A stretch of DNA of 35,555 bases from Candidatus Oscillochloris fontis (GTDB taxonomy: Bacteria > Chloroflexota > Chloroflexia > Chloroflexales > Chloroflexaceae), in NCBI RefSeq assembly GCF_004138135.1, contig NZ_RYFD01000046.1, positions 1-35,555 on the forward strand, written 5' to 3'. Below the pieces are notes generated by a model. The model was not told the origin of the DNA and did not search any database. It saw only the letters and a program-made list of their open reading frames with translations. The translations under genes and the position numbers were made by a program. Shown here piece by piece: positions 21,775 to 29,360 of this stretch (positions within the stretch are counted from its first letter, which is position 1; each line of letters starts with the position of its first letter).

Positions 21775-23280
21775 ATGCCACGCGATACACTCTTCGTCCG
21801 CCTCGCTAATTATTGGGCCGTTCCCCTCGTTGTCGCTAGTCTGCTGGTCGTTCTGTTGGGGACACTCTATCCCTTCACGATGCAGTGGGAATTGATCTCC
21901 AACGCCGACAAATCAGAAGTTCTGCGTACCTTTCTCTTTCGGCGTAGCGGCGGCGGGGATATCGTTGATAATGTGCTCCTCTTTATTCCGCTGGGTTTTG
22001 GCTTGGCGAGTGCCAAACTGGTTCGGCGCATCCCGGCATGGCCGCTACTGGTGATGCTTGCCTGCACCGGTCTCTCCACGAGTGTCGAGTTCTTGCAGAT
22101 CGCGTTGCCCTCGCGTGCGCCAACTGCGATGGACGTGCTCACCAATACCCTCGGTGGTGGGTTGGGTGTGTTCGCCTTCCTCGTCGCGCAACTGCTCTGC
22201 TTCCAGCGGCTCAGCTTCGCCTTTGTGGTGAGTGTCGCAACGGTGGGGCTGTTTGCTCTGACTATCCCGCTCCAGCGAACGGCGCGCTTGACCAACTGGG
22301 AATATCCCTTCACGCTCAATCTGGGCAGCCAAGAGCAGAAGTGGCGTGCGTGGACGGGCACTATCCGCACGTTGGCCTTCAGCCCGGTGGCAGCCAGCCC
22401 TGAAGAATTGCAGGTGCTGACGAGTCAGCCCACTGCTGATCCGAGTTATCCCTGGAACGCGCATTATGATCTGGCGGCTAGTAATCCGCTAGAGGATCAG
22501 ACCGGGACGCAGGCGAGTTTTAGTCCGCTGCGCATGGCAGCGATCAATGCGGGGCCAGAGGGCGTACAGTTCGGGGTGGGGCAGGCGCTGACGATCAATT
22601 CGGATGGCTTGGCTCCCATTATCTCCCCGATCCAGGTTGCCGACCAGATCACCATGGTGATCGCGCTCACCCCTGGCAAACGCGATCAATACGGCCAGAT
22701 CATGCGCATCGGTGATGCCGAAAACTACCTCAACCTGATGCTGACCCAGCGCGGGGGCGATCTGATCGTGCAACTGCGTACCCCAGCCACCGGCGAGCAT
22801 ACGGATCGCATGATCTCGCTGGTCTTGGATCATGTCTTTGATCAACCTGGAGCGCAGGTTATTGGTCTGAGGTACCAACGTGGTGTGCTTCAGGCCGCCA
22901 TCAACGGCACGTTGCGTCCGGAGCGGCTCGACATCACTCCGGCTATGGCCTTCTTCTCACTCATGCTGCCCTTTAAGGCCAACAACGTGCTGACTCGTTA
23001 CGACTGGTTCCCGACCCTGTACGCTCTGCTCTACGCGACGATGTTGTTTGTGCCAGTGGGCCTCGCCAGCGCGCTGTGGGCATCACCACGCTGGCACCTG
23101 TCCCTGCGGCGCTTGTTGGAACTCAGCTTAGCACTGTTGGCGGTTGGTGCCTATGCATGGCTCACCAACTACGCCGGGGGCCACTGGTCCTCGCCGGAGT
23201 TGGCATTGTTCCAGGTTGGGGTGGCCCTAACGACAGCAGGGATCAGCGGCGTTATGATCGGGCGTGATCCGCCCGCATAA
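21775..23280 (+). CDS. VanZ-family membrane protein with large LamG-like extracellular insert
   Basis: A 501-residue protein. Residues 1-150 are a VanZ-like unit: helix VPLVVASLLVVLLGTLYPF, then DIVDNVLLFIPLGFGLA, STSVEFLQIALPSRAPTAMDVLTNTLGG and a further helix. After another helix (near 155-175), residues about 190-400 form a soluble domain with beta-rich segments resembling concanavalin/LamG folds (QITMVIALTPGKRDQYGQIMRIGD, GLRYQRGVLQAAINGTLR). The C-terminus has about three more membrane helices. The family is poorly characterised; VanZ itself confers low-level teicoplanin resistance, but that role is not implied here. ATG 21775 has no ribosome site because repeat copy B ends eight bases before it; the frame from 21604 is judged to be repeat sequence. 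Its last 29 bases overlap the end of the convergent MFS gene. Confidence 0.8.
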   Translation: MPRDTLFVRLANYWAVPLVVASLLVVLLGTLYPFTMQWELISNADKSEVLRTFLFRRSGGGDIVDNVLLFIPLGFGLASAKLVRRIPAWPLLVMLACTGLSTSVEFLQIALPSRAPTAMDVLTNTLGGGLGVFAFLVAQLLCFQRLSFAFVVSVATVGLFALTIPLQRTARLTNWEYPFTLNLGSQEQKWRAWTGTIRTLAFSPVAASPEELQVLTSQPTADPSYPWNAHYDLAASNPLEDQTGTQASFSPLRMAAINAGPEGVQFGVGQALTINSDGLAPIISPIQVADQITMVIALTPGKRDQYGQIMRIGDAENYLNLMLTQRGGDLIVQLRTPATGEHTDRMISLVLDHVFDQPGAQVIGLRYQRGVLQAAINGTLRPERLDITPAMAFFSLMLPFKANNVLTRYDWFPTLYALLYATMLFVPVGLASALWASPRWHLSLRRLLELSLALLAVGAYAWLTNYAGGHWSSPELALFQVGVALTTAGISGVMIGRDPPA

Positions 23281-24439
23281 CCACCACCCCGCCTAATCCC
23301 AACATCACCAGCGTACAGGTGAGCATTGCTGCCACCATAAACGGTGGCCCGTAGCTGGTGAGGAGCAGGCCAATTAGGGCAGGGAGTACCATCCCGCCAC
23401 TGTTGCCGAGACCCATGGACATCCCCGCGAGGCCACTGTTGCCTTGCGAGAGCCGGTTGATCAGCGCGATGGTCGTGGGGAAGACCGGGCCACAGGCTAA
23501 CCCGAAGAGCAACGCGCCAGCAAAGGAGCCTGCGGGGGTACCTACACTCAGCATGAGGAGTCCGGCACCAGCGACCAAGCCGCTCAAGGCCATCAGCAAG
23601 AGGTGATGCGCACTCAGCCGCATGCCCAAGCCCGCCGCGAGTAGACGCCCGCCACTCAAGGCTAACCAGAAGGCCGAAGCCACCAGCGTGGCTTCGCTGA
23701 GCGCCATCCCCGTACTCTTCTGCATATAGAACGTCACCCAGCCACTAAAACCAACCTCCGTTCCGGTGTAGATCATCAATACGAGGCCCAATAGCCATAC
23801 CGGCCAGGCTTTGCCCGCATGCTGCGGGCCAGTTCTCTGATTCTGGGTCGCTGCCGCCCCGCTGTGTTGCGCAACACGTGGGATAAAAGGGGCCAACCCG
23901 ATCAAGATGACACCCCCGATCCAGATCGCGGCTTGCGGGCGATCAAGGCGTGCCCCGATCTGCCCAACGATCAACGGGCCGAGGATAGCGCCCAAGCCAA
24001 AAAAGAGGTTGACTCCGTTGAGTGCGGTGGCGCTGTGCTGTTGGAAGATCCGTGCAATCAGGATGTTGCCCGCGCCGATAATCCCACCAAAGCCAATTCC
24101 ACTCAGTCCAGAGGCGATCAGTAAGAGGGCCAGATTGGGTGCCACGGTGATCCCCAACATGCCTACGCCCATCAAGCCCATCCCCAGCGCCTGGACTCCG
24201 GCAAGGCCAAAGCGGCTACTCAGTGGGCCTAGTTGGGCTTGCATGAGGACGACTCCCGCCGAGAAGCAGGTAAAGATCCAACTCAGTAGTGCTAACTCGG
24301 TGCCGGTTCGTTCGGCTAACCAACCGAGATTTGGCCCTAAACTGGCTAGGGCGATCCCGGCACCTAAAAAAGCTGCGCAGGAGAGGATAAGGGTGGTGGT
24401 GTGTTGGTTTTTCTCGCTGCGCATTCCTGCGATGGCCAT
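23252..24439 (-). CDS. major facilitator superfamily transporter
   Basis: A 395-residue protein with about twelve hydrophobic helices, e.g. LILSCAAFLGAGIALASLGP, LLLIASGLSGIGFGGIIGAGN, VWLLGLVLMIYTGTEVGFSG and LAGMSMGLGNSGGMVLPALIGLL. The order of helices and SGGRLLAAGLGMRLS between the halves fit an MFS transporter of the sugar/drug type (the FucP/YfmO-like style is only an impression). ATG 24439 has GGAG five bases before it; the longer frame to 24631 runs through a GACGCAAAG-type repeat and lacks hydrophobic character. It overlaps the VanZ-like gene tail-to-tail. Substrate unknown. Confidence 0.88.
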   Translation of the reverse strand: MAIAGMRSEKNQHTTTLILSCAAFLGAGIALASLGPNLGWLAERTGTELALLSWIFTCFSAGVVLMQAQLGPLSSRFGLAGVQALGMGLMGVGMLGITVAPNLALLLIASGLSGIGFGGIIGAGNILIARIFQQHSATALNGVNLFFGLGAILGPLIVGQIGARLDRPQAAIWIGGVILIGLAPFIPRVAQHSGAAATQNQRTGPQHAGKAWPVWLLGLVLMIYTGTEVGFSGWVTFYMQKSTGMALSEATLVASAFWLALSGGRLLAAGLGMRLSAHHLLLMALSGLVAGAGLLMLSVGTPAGSFAGALLFGLACGPVFPTTIALINRLSQGNSGLAGMSMGLGNSGGMVLPALIGLLLTSYGPPFMVAAMLTCTLVMLGLGGVVVMRADHARS

Positions 24440-24507
24440 GATTACTCCATTCTTCGCATTTCGATGTTGACAGGCGCAAAGACTTCTTGTGCATGTGTCA
24501 TCAGAAT

Positions 24508-24528
24508 CTTTGCGTCTTTGCGTCAAAG
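24508..24528. repeat. GACGCAAAG-type repeat fragment
   Basis: CTTTGCGTCTTTGCGTCAAA matches the right inner arm of the element at 4418-4483 (GCGTCTTTGCGTCAAA shared). An imperfect left counterpart (TTGACAGGCGCAAAGAC, from 24467) makes it partly palindromic. It lies between the divergent MFS and zinc-ribbon genes. Confidence 0.5.
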
Positions 24529-24592
24529 AAAGACAACCACATGGTATCATCTCCGCAAGAAGAGATCGCACGGCTATATGAAGGTGATCCCT

Positions 24593-25696
24593 ATGTCTGA
24601 TGTACGCTATTGTCCTGCATGTGGTGCGCAAGTTAGCGCAAATGAACGCTTCTGTGGTGTCTGTGGCTCACGAATGGAGGTACCGCCAGCAGCCCCAACG
24701 GTACCCGTCGGAGGTGGACCGACACAGGTGTTGCCGCCTGAACCGGCGGGGACAGCATTTGGTGTTCCGCCAAGCTCAACGGTGCTGCCTGCTAAACGCG
24801 GGCTGCCGGTATGGGCAATCGTGCTGGCCGTGGTGGGTGGATTGGTGGTGGTGGGCTGTATGGCGATCTTTGGCCTAGTCTCGATCTTCGGTGATCAGAT
24901 CAGCAGTACGCCAACCACGCGGCCTACAAGTGGCAGTGGAGCCGGTGGGATTGTACCGCCTCCGCTGCGCCCAAGTAGCGAACCTACAGATCTCCCGACT
25001 GCCACAGCAGCTAATATCACCGGTGGCATTGTGGGTGTGATCAGTGCTGATGCCTCGGTGGTGCGTACCGCTGAGGCCGCTACAGCCCAAGCTGCCAGCG
25101 CAGCGGCGCAGGTTGAAGCTGAAGTCGCCACCCTGATTGCCTCGGCCAAGCTGATCTTTAGCGATGCGTTTGTGGATAACCGCAATGCATGGTTCACCGG
25201 CGTCTTTGAGGAGATCGAGACCGACAAGATTGAGGATGGGGTCTTTAAAGTACAGTGGTCGGCACGCGGCACCTCCTACGAACTGTATGAGGTACGCAAG
25301 TTCACCAACTTTATTGTCGAGGTGGACTGTCTGGTCTATCAGGGTGGTGGCGACGGTAGTTGTAGCCTCGTCTTTGATCAGGAGAACGACGTGGGCTTCT
25401 ATAAGTATGAGGTCTTCGATGACTACTACCGGCTCTTTGTGGTTGGATCGAGTGGCGATCCGATCATGCTCAGTGAGGGCGATCCGGTTGGGATTGTTAA
25501 GGCCGGTGATGTTAACCGCCTGCGTGTGATCCGCCAAGGTGCCCAGATCCGTATCTTCCTTAACGGGACACTCCTCGATACTCTGAGTGATAGTACCTAC
25601 CAGGGCGGCAAGATTGGAGTCTCGACCAACTGCTACAACGATGCTGGTGGGGTTGAGATCTGGTTTGATAACTTCTCGATCTGGGAGTTGCCATAA
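24593..25696 (+). CDS. zinc-ribbon membrane protein with LamG-like C-terminal domain
   Basis: A 367-residue protein with an N-terminal zinc ribbon (YCPACGAQVSANERFCGVCG, four cysteines), a Pro/Val-rich linker, and one membrane helix (VWAIVLAVVGGLVVVGCMAIFGLVSIF, near 75-100). A Ser/Thr/Pro/Ala-rich spacer, partly helical, follows to about 180. The C-terminal beta-rich domain contains FSDAFVDNRNAWFTG, RVIRQGAQIRIFLNGTLL and GGVEIWFDNFSIWE, typical of concanavalin/LamG-like or DUF1080-like folds. The C-terminal part is presumably outside, the ribbon inside. Such proteins are common in Chloroflexi, with unknown role, perhaps carbohydrate binding. ATG 24593 is preceded by AAGGTGA; ATG 24578 is the alternative. 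Confidence 0.8.
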   Translation: MSDVRYCPACGAQVSANERFCGVCGSRMEVPPAAPTVPVGGGPTQVLPPEPAGTAFGVPPSSTVLPAKRGLPVWAIVLAVVGGLVVVGCMAIFGLVSIFGDQISSTPTTRPTSGSGAGGIVPPPLRPSSEPTDLPTATAANITGGIVGVISADASVVRTAEAATAQAASAAAQVEAEVATLIASAKLIFSDAFVDNRNAWFTGVFEEIETDKIEDGVFKVQWSARGTSYELYEVRKFTNFIVEVDCLVYQGGGDGSCSLVFDQENDVGFYKYEVFDDYYRLFVVGSSGDPIMLSEGDPVGIVKAGDVNRLRVIRQGAQIRIFLNGTLLDTLSDSTYQGGKIGVSTNCYNDAGGVEIWFDNFSIWELP

Positions 25697-25697
25697 T

Positions 25698-25746
25698 CTT
25701 GTTTGTTATTGTTTGGCGGCTTCGCCGCCAAACAATAACAAACAAG
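25698..25746. terminator. perfect-hairpin bidirectional terminator of the modular repeat family, copy C
   Basis: A perfect 23-bp stem with the three-base loop TTC: arms 25698-25720 and 25724-25746, core TTTGGCGGC, outer part CTTGTTTGTTATTG. It starts just after the stop of the zinc-ribbon gene and precedes the end of the convergent pdhC, and the AT-rich outer arms give T-rich tracts on both strands. It is the bare hairpin module of the repeat seen at 9935 and 21604. Confidence 0.8.
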
Positions 25747-25764
25747 GGTGACAAACGCTCCTAA

Positions 25765-26952
25765 TTAGGAAACCAACACGCTTAACGGTGCTTCGAGCAG
25801 CCGCTTCAACTCCTTCAGGAAGGTTGCCGCCACTACCCCATCCACCACGCGATGATCGGCACTTAACGTAACGCTCATCACCTGTCCGATCACGATCTGG
25901 TCGTTGCGCACCACTGGCACTTTGCGCACCGCTGCTACCGCCAACGATGCCGCTTGGGGTGGGGTAATGATCGAGCCAAATTCGCTGATCCCATACATCC
26001 CCAGGCTCGTTACTTGGAAGGTCGCGCCTTCAAGCTCGTGCTGCTTGATCTTGCCCTCGCGGGCGCGATGGGCCATCGTGTGGATCTCGTGGCTCACCAC
26101 GCTCAGCGGCTTGCTGTCGGCCTCGCGTACCACCGGGGCCACCAGCCCATCAGCGAGGGCCACCGCCACCCCGATGTTGATTGTCGGGTGGGTGAGGATG
26201 TGTGGCTGGCCGTTCGCGTCGCTCTGGTAACTGGTGTTGAGTGCCGGAACAGCCCGTAGTGCGAGGGCGGCGGCCTTCACCACCATGTCGTTGAGCGAGA
26301 CCTTCACGCCACTGGCGCGAATCTCTTCGCGTAGCGCAACTGCCGCGTCCATGGCGATCTCCATGGTGAGGTACATGTGCGGTACCCCCGGCTTGCTCGT
26401 GCTCATCGTGCGCGCAATCGCCTGACGCATGCGGGACATCGGAACACCCGCGTTGTTCACTGCACTCTGGGGCGGATCATCTGGGGCGGTGAATGGTTCC
26501 ACATCGCGTTTAACGATCCGTCCATCCGGGCCACTGCCGCTCATTTGGTGCAGATCAATCCCCTTCTGCTGGGCGATCTGGCGGGCGACGGGTGAGGCTT
26601 TGATACGTTCGTGGTTCACGCCGTTGGGCGGTGGGGTAGACGGGGGCCCTGGTGTAGGTGGTGTAGCCACGACAAGTGCCGGTGTTGCTGGTGCAGGTGA
26701 CGCGGGCTGCACAAACTCGCCCTCGCCAATATAGGCGATCACCGTCCCGATGGGCACCGTCTGGCCCACGGGCACCACAATCTGCTGGAGTTTCCCCGCA
26801 TCAAATGACTCAAGCTCCATCGTCGCTTTGTCGGTCTCGATCTCGGCGATAATTTCGCCCACCGCGACTAGCTCCCCGATCTGTTTCAGCCAGCGCCCCA
26901 CGGTTCCCTCAGACATGGTATCGGAGAGGCGGGGCATGGTTACTTCAGGCAT
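25765..26952 (-). CDS. pdhC: pyruvate dehydrogenase E2, dihydrolipoamide acetyltransferase
   Basis: A 395-residue acyltransferase with one lipoyl domain (residues 1-78, Lys42 in ETDKATME), a Pro/Ala/Thr-rich linker, a peripheral-subunit-binding domain (about 118-152, ASPVARQIAQQKGIDLHQM), a second linker and the catalytic domain. The catalytic domain ends in SADHRVVDG with His367 and Asp371. It transfers acetyl groups from lipoate to CoA and forms the core of the complex. AAGGAG lies before ATG 26952, ten bases after the pdhB stop. It is the last of three cotranscribed genes; the third partner E3 is not here. A branched-chain or acetoin dehydrogenase E2 is possible but the context of E1 subunits favours pyruvate. 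Confidence 0.93.
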   Translation of the reverse strand: MPEVTMPRLSDTMSEGTVGRWLKQIGELVAVGEIIAEIETDKATMELESFDAGKLQQIVVPVGQTVPIGTVIAYIGEGEFVQPASPAPATPALVVATPPTPGPPSTPPPNGVNHERIKASPVARQIAQQKGIDLHQMSGSGPDGRIVKRDVEPFTAPDDPPQSAVNNAGVPMSRMRQAIARTMSTSKPGVPHMYLTMEIAMDAAVALREEIRASGVKVSLNDMVVKAAALALRAVPALNTSYQSDANGQPHILTHPTINIGVAVALADGLVAPVVREADSKPLSVVSHEIHTMAHRAREGKIKQHELEGATFQVTSLGMYGISEFGSIITPPQAASLAVAAVRKVPVVRNDQIVIGQVMSVTLSADHRVVDGVVAATFLKELKRLLEAPLSVLVS

Positions 26953-26962
26953 ACCAGACTCC

Positions 26963-27937
26963 TTATTTCAGAATGCTCCGTATCGCATGCACGAGGCTAT
27001 GGGCGCTCGGCTTGGCTGCGGCGGAGAGATCTTTTGCATACGGCAGTGGCACTTCCAAGCCGGCCACGCGCTTGACAGGTGCATCGAGATAATCGAACGC
27101 CTCCTCCTGGATGGTCGCGGCAATTTCAGCCGTCACCCCGTAGGAGTACCAATCTTCGGCGATGACCACAGCGTGGTTGGTGCGCTTGACCGACTCGATG
27201 ATCGTGGGGCGGTCGAGCGGGCGTAGCGAGCGCAGATCCACCACCTCGACACTGATTCCTTCGGCGTCTAACTGTTGCGCCACCTGAAGCGCCACGGCGG
27301 TCATGCGCGAGTAGGAGATGACCGTCACATCACGCCCGTGGCGTTTAACCTCGGCCTTGCCAATCGGGATGACATAATCGTCGTCGGGAACCTCGCCCTT
27401 GGTATCGTAGAGCGCGAGGCTCTCAATAAAGATCACTGGGTCATCATCGCGGATGGCGGCGCGCAGGAGGCCACGCGCATCATAAGGGTTGGCGGGAGCC
27501 ACCACTTTGAGACCGGGGCAGTAGGCGAACCAGTTCTCGAAGCTCTGCGAGTGGGTAGCGGCGAGCTGGCCGGTGCCGCCCGATGGAGTACGGATCACCA
27601 TGGGTACGCGGGCCTGACCGCCGAACATATAGTGGATCTTCGAGGCGTGGTTGACCACCTGATCAATTGCCACTAGCATAAAGTTGATCGTCATAATCTC
27701 GACAACTGGACGCATGCCGAGCATCGCCGCGCCAATCGCCACACCCACAAAACCCTCTTCGGCGATGGGGGTGTCAACCACCCGACGCGGGCCAAACTGA
27801 TCGAGCAAGCCCTCGGTAATACGGTAGGAACCTTGGAAGAGACCGATCTCTTCACCCATCAGCACGACCTGTTCATCACGCGCAAGTTCTTGACCCAGGG
27901 TGCGATTGAGCGCTTGGCGATAGGTTAGAATTGACAT
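26963..27937 (-). CDS. pdhB: pyruvate dehydrogenase E1 component, beta subunit
   Basis: A 324-residue protein of the transketolase pyrimidine-binding family, half of the thiamine-dependent E1. It begins LTYRQALNRTLGQELARDEQVVLMGEEIG, with the conserved glutamate region (VDTPIAEEGFVGVAIGAAMLG) that activates ThDP. The C-terminal domain contains VVDLRSLRPLDRPTI and HAVVIAEDWYSYG. It lies two bases after pdhA and ten before pdhC, so translation is coupled. Sequence style is that of the alpha2beta2 E1 of Gram-positive and Chloroflexi bacteria. Confidence 0.94.
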   Translation of the reverse strand: MSILTYRQALNRTLGQELARDEQVVLMGEEIGLFQGSYRITEGLLDQFGPRRVVDTPIAEEGFVGVAIGAAMLGMRPVVEIMTINFMLVAIDQVVNHASKIHYMFGGQARVPMVIRTPSGGTGQLAATHSQSFENWFAYCPGLKVVAPANPYDARGLLRAAIRDDDPVIFIESLALYDTKGEVPDDDYVIPIGKAEVKRHGRDVTVISYSRMTAVALQVAQQLDAEGISVEVVDLRSLRPLDRPTIIESVKRTNHAVVIAEDWYSYGVTAEIAATIQEEAFDYLDAPVKRVAGLEVPLPYAKDLSAAAKPSAHSLVHAIRSILK

Positions 27938-27939
27938 AA

Positions 27940-29016
27940 CTACTCCTCACCCCGATTAATCCGCACCGCCCGTAGCGCATCGTCGGCAGCGGGCGTATTG
28001 GCAACCGGGGTGGCATACATAAAGGTATAGAGGTCAGCAGCTTGCGGATCGGGGCTAGTCGTAGCGAAGTCTATCGCCGCCTGCACCTCGGCATCAATCT
28101 GCTGGGCGGTGGTATCGAGAAAAGCTTGATCGGCAATCTGCTGATCGAGCAGACGGGTCGCAAAGCTGGTGATCGGATCAAACTTCTCGCGACCCCGCCG
28201 GACGGCCCCCGCATCGCGGTAGCGGTCGGCATCAATCACCGAATGGCCACGAAAGCGGAACGAGACCACATCAAGGATCGCGGGTTCGTGATCCTGCTCG
28301 GCCTTCTGGCGCAGACGGCGCACCGCATCGCGCACGGCAATCACATCGGTGCCATCCACCCGTTCACCGTGGATACGGAACGAGGCTCCCTTCTTGGCCA
28401 GATTTGGCTCGGAGGAACCGCGCTCAACGGCGGTACCCATACCATAGCCATTATTCACGATAAAGAAGATCACCGGCAACTGCCACAACTTAGCCAAGTT
28501 GAGTGACTCATAGAACGCGCCGATATTCGTCGTTGCGTCGCCCATTTGGGCGATCACCACCCCCGGACGGCCCTGGTACTTGAGCGCATAGGCCGCACCG
28601 ACTGCGAGGGGTACTTGGCCACCCACAATCGCATAGCCACCCATAAAGTGGCGCTCGGCATCAAAGAGGTGCATCGAGCCACCGCGCCCACCAGAAACCC
28701 CAGTCTCCTTACCGAAGAGCTCAGCCATCACGCGCTTGGGATCAGCACCACGGGCCAGGATATACCCATGCTCGCGGTAATTGGTGAAGACATAATCATC
28801 GGGCGTAAGCGCCGCATTCAGACCCACAATCGTGGCCTCTTCACCCAGATTGAGGTGGCAATAGCCACCGATCTTGGCCTTGACATACATCTCGCTAGTA
28901 CGTTCCTCAAAGCGGCGCAACAGGAGCATCTGAGCGTAGTAGTGGCGCAGATCGCTAGGAGCCTCGTGCTCCAGACTGATCATGTGGCTACGCGGCTTAT
29001 TGACCGTTGTACGCAT
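27940..29016 (-). CDS. pdhA: pyruvate dehydrogenase E1 component, alpha subunit
   Basis: A 358-residue thiamine-diphosphate-binding subunit that decarboxylates pyruvate. The ThDP motif is GDATTNIGAFYESLNLAKLW to FIVNNGYGMG (GDG variant GDA...NN). SGGRGGSMHLF and the phosphorylation-loop equivalent RFRGHSVIDADRYRD are visible. The start codon at 29016 has AGGAGAAAGG upstream, about seven bases away; a later methionine (MISLEHEAPSDLRHYYAQML) is possible. It is first in pdhA-pdhB-pdhC. Its upstream region contains AT-rich DNA with an extended -10 element. Confidence 0.94.
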   Translation of the reverse strand: MRTTVNKPRSHMISLEHEAPSDLRHYYAQMLLLRRFEERTSEMYVKAKIGGYCHLNLGEEATIVGLNAALTPDDYVFTNYREHGYILARGADPKRVMAELFGKETGVSGGRGGSMHLFDAERHFMGGYAIVGGQVPLAVGAAYALKYQGRPGVVIAQMGDATTNIGAFYESLNLAKLWQLPVIFFIVNNGYGMGTAVERGSSEPNLAKKGASFRIHGERVDGTDVIAVRDAVRRLRQKAEQDHEPAILDVVSFRFRGHSVIDADRYRDAGAVRRGREKFDPITSFATRLLDQQIADQAFLDTTAQQIDAEVQAAIDFATTSPDPQAADLYTFMYATPVANTPAADDALRAVRINRGEE

Positions 29017-29051
29017 TGGTATGCCTTTCTCCTGAAATATACATCGTGAAT

Positions 29052-29060
29052 ATTATCACA
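29052..29060 (-). promoter_or_regulatory. possible extended -10 promoter of pdhABC
   Basis: On the minus strand TGTGATAAT fits TG-N-GATAAT and lies 36 bases before the pdhA ATG, in a strongly AT-rich stretch (29050-29090). No -35 hexamer is obvious. Confidence 0.4.
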
Positions 29061-29125
29061 AATAATTAAAAACAATAAAAAAGAACCACTCGGAGACAGT
29101 ATACCAGAAAGGTATTGCCAATGGG

Positions 29126-29144
29126 GGCTTCGACAGGCTCAGCC
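29126..29144. repeat. REP-like repeat
   Basis: GGCTTCGACAGGCTCAGCC is the core of the palindromes at 6233-6314, with weak ends here. It sits next to the modular element beginning at 29152. Confidence 0.6.
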
Positions 29145-29151
29145 AGCAGGG

Positions 29152-29252
29152 CATGGGCAAAGCCACCTCCGGTGGGGGTTCGGGGTCGGCGTAGCCGCCA
29201 AAACACAACAAAAATGAGAGTTTAGGGCGCAGCCCCAAGGACTTTGCCCATG
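29152..29252. repeat. modular palindromic repeat element, copy D
   Basis: A 101-bp element with perfect 11-bp ends CATGGGCAAAG (29152-29162) and CTTTGCCCATG (29242-29252). It contains the modules GGTGGGGGTTCGGGG, GGCG-GTAGCCGCC and GGGCGCAGCCCC. Only the right arm (GCCGCCAAAACACAAC) of the long hairpin is present. The right end is identical to the piece at 13631-13659. Confidence 0.7.
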
Positions 29253-29360
29253 TCCTAGCTCAGCTAGTGTAAAGGATTTTACTATGTGCAACATATCGGA
29301 TGCTATGTTTCACAAAAGATTGATCGGTACAAATGTTCTATATAGATCGGGTATTCTACA
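29253..29360. other. AT-rich intergenic stretch, nothing recognised
   Basis: This stretch completes the 344-base gap between pdhA and the EamA gene. It is AT-rich, holds only short frames with stop codons and no clear RNA fold. No feature is claimed. Confidence 0.4.

Noticed and set aside
24440-24631. longer N-terminus of the MFS transporter
   Set aside because: It is Cys/Arg/His-rich, passes through a GACGCAAAG-type repeat, and lacks a ribosome site; ATG 24439 has one.
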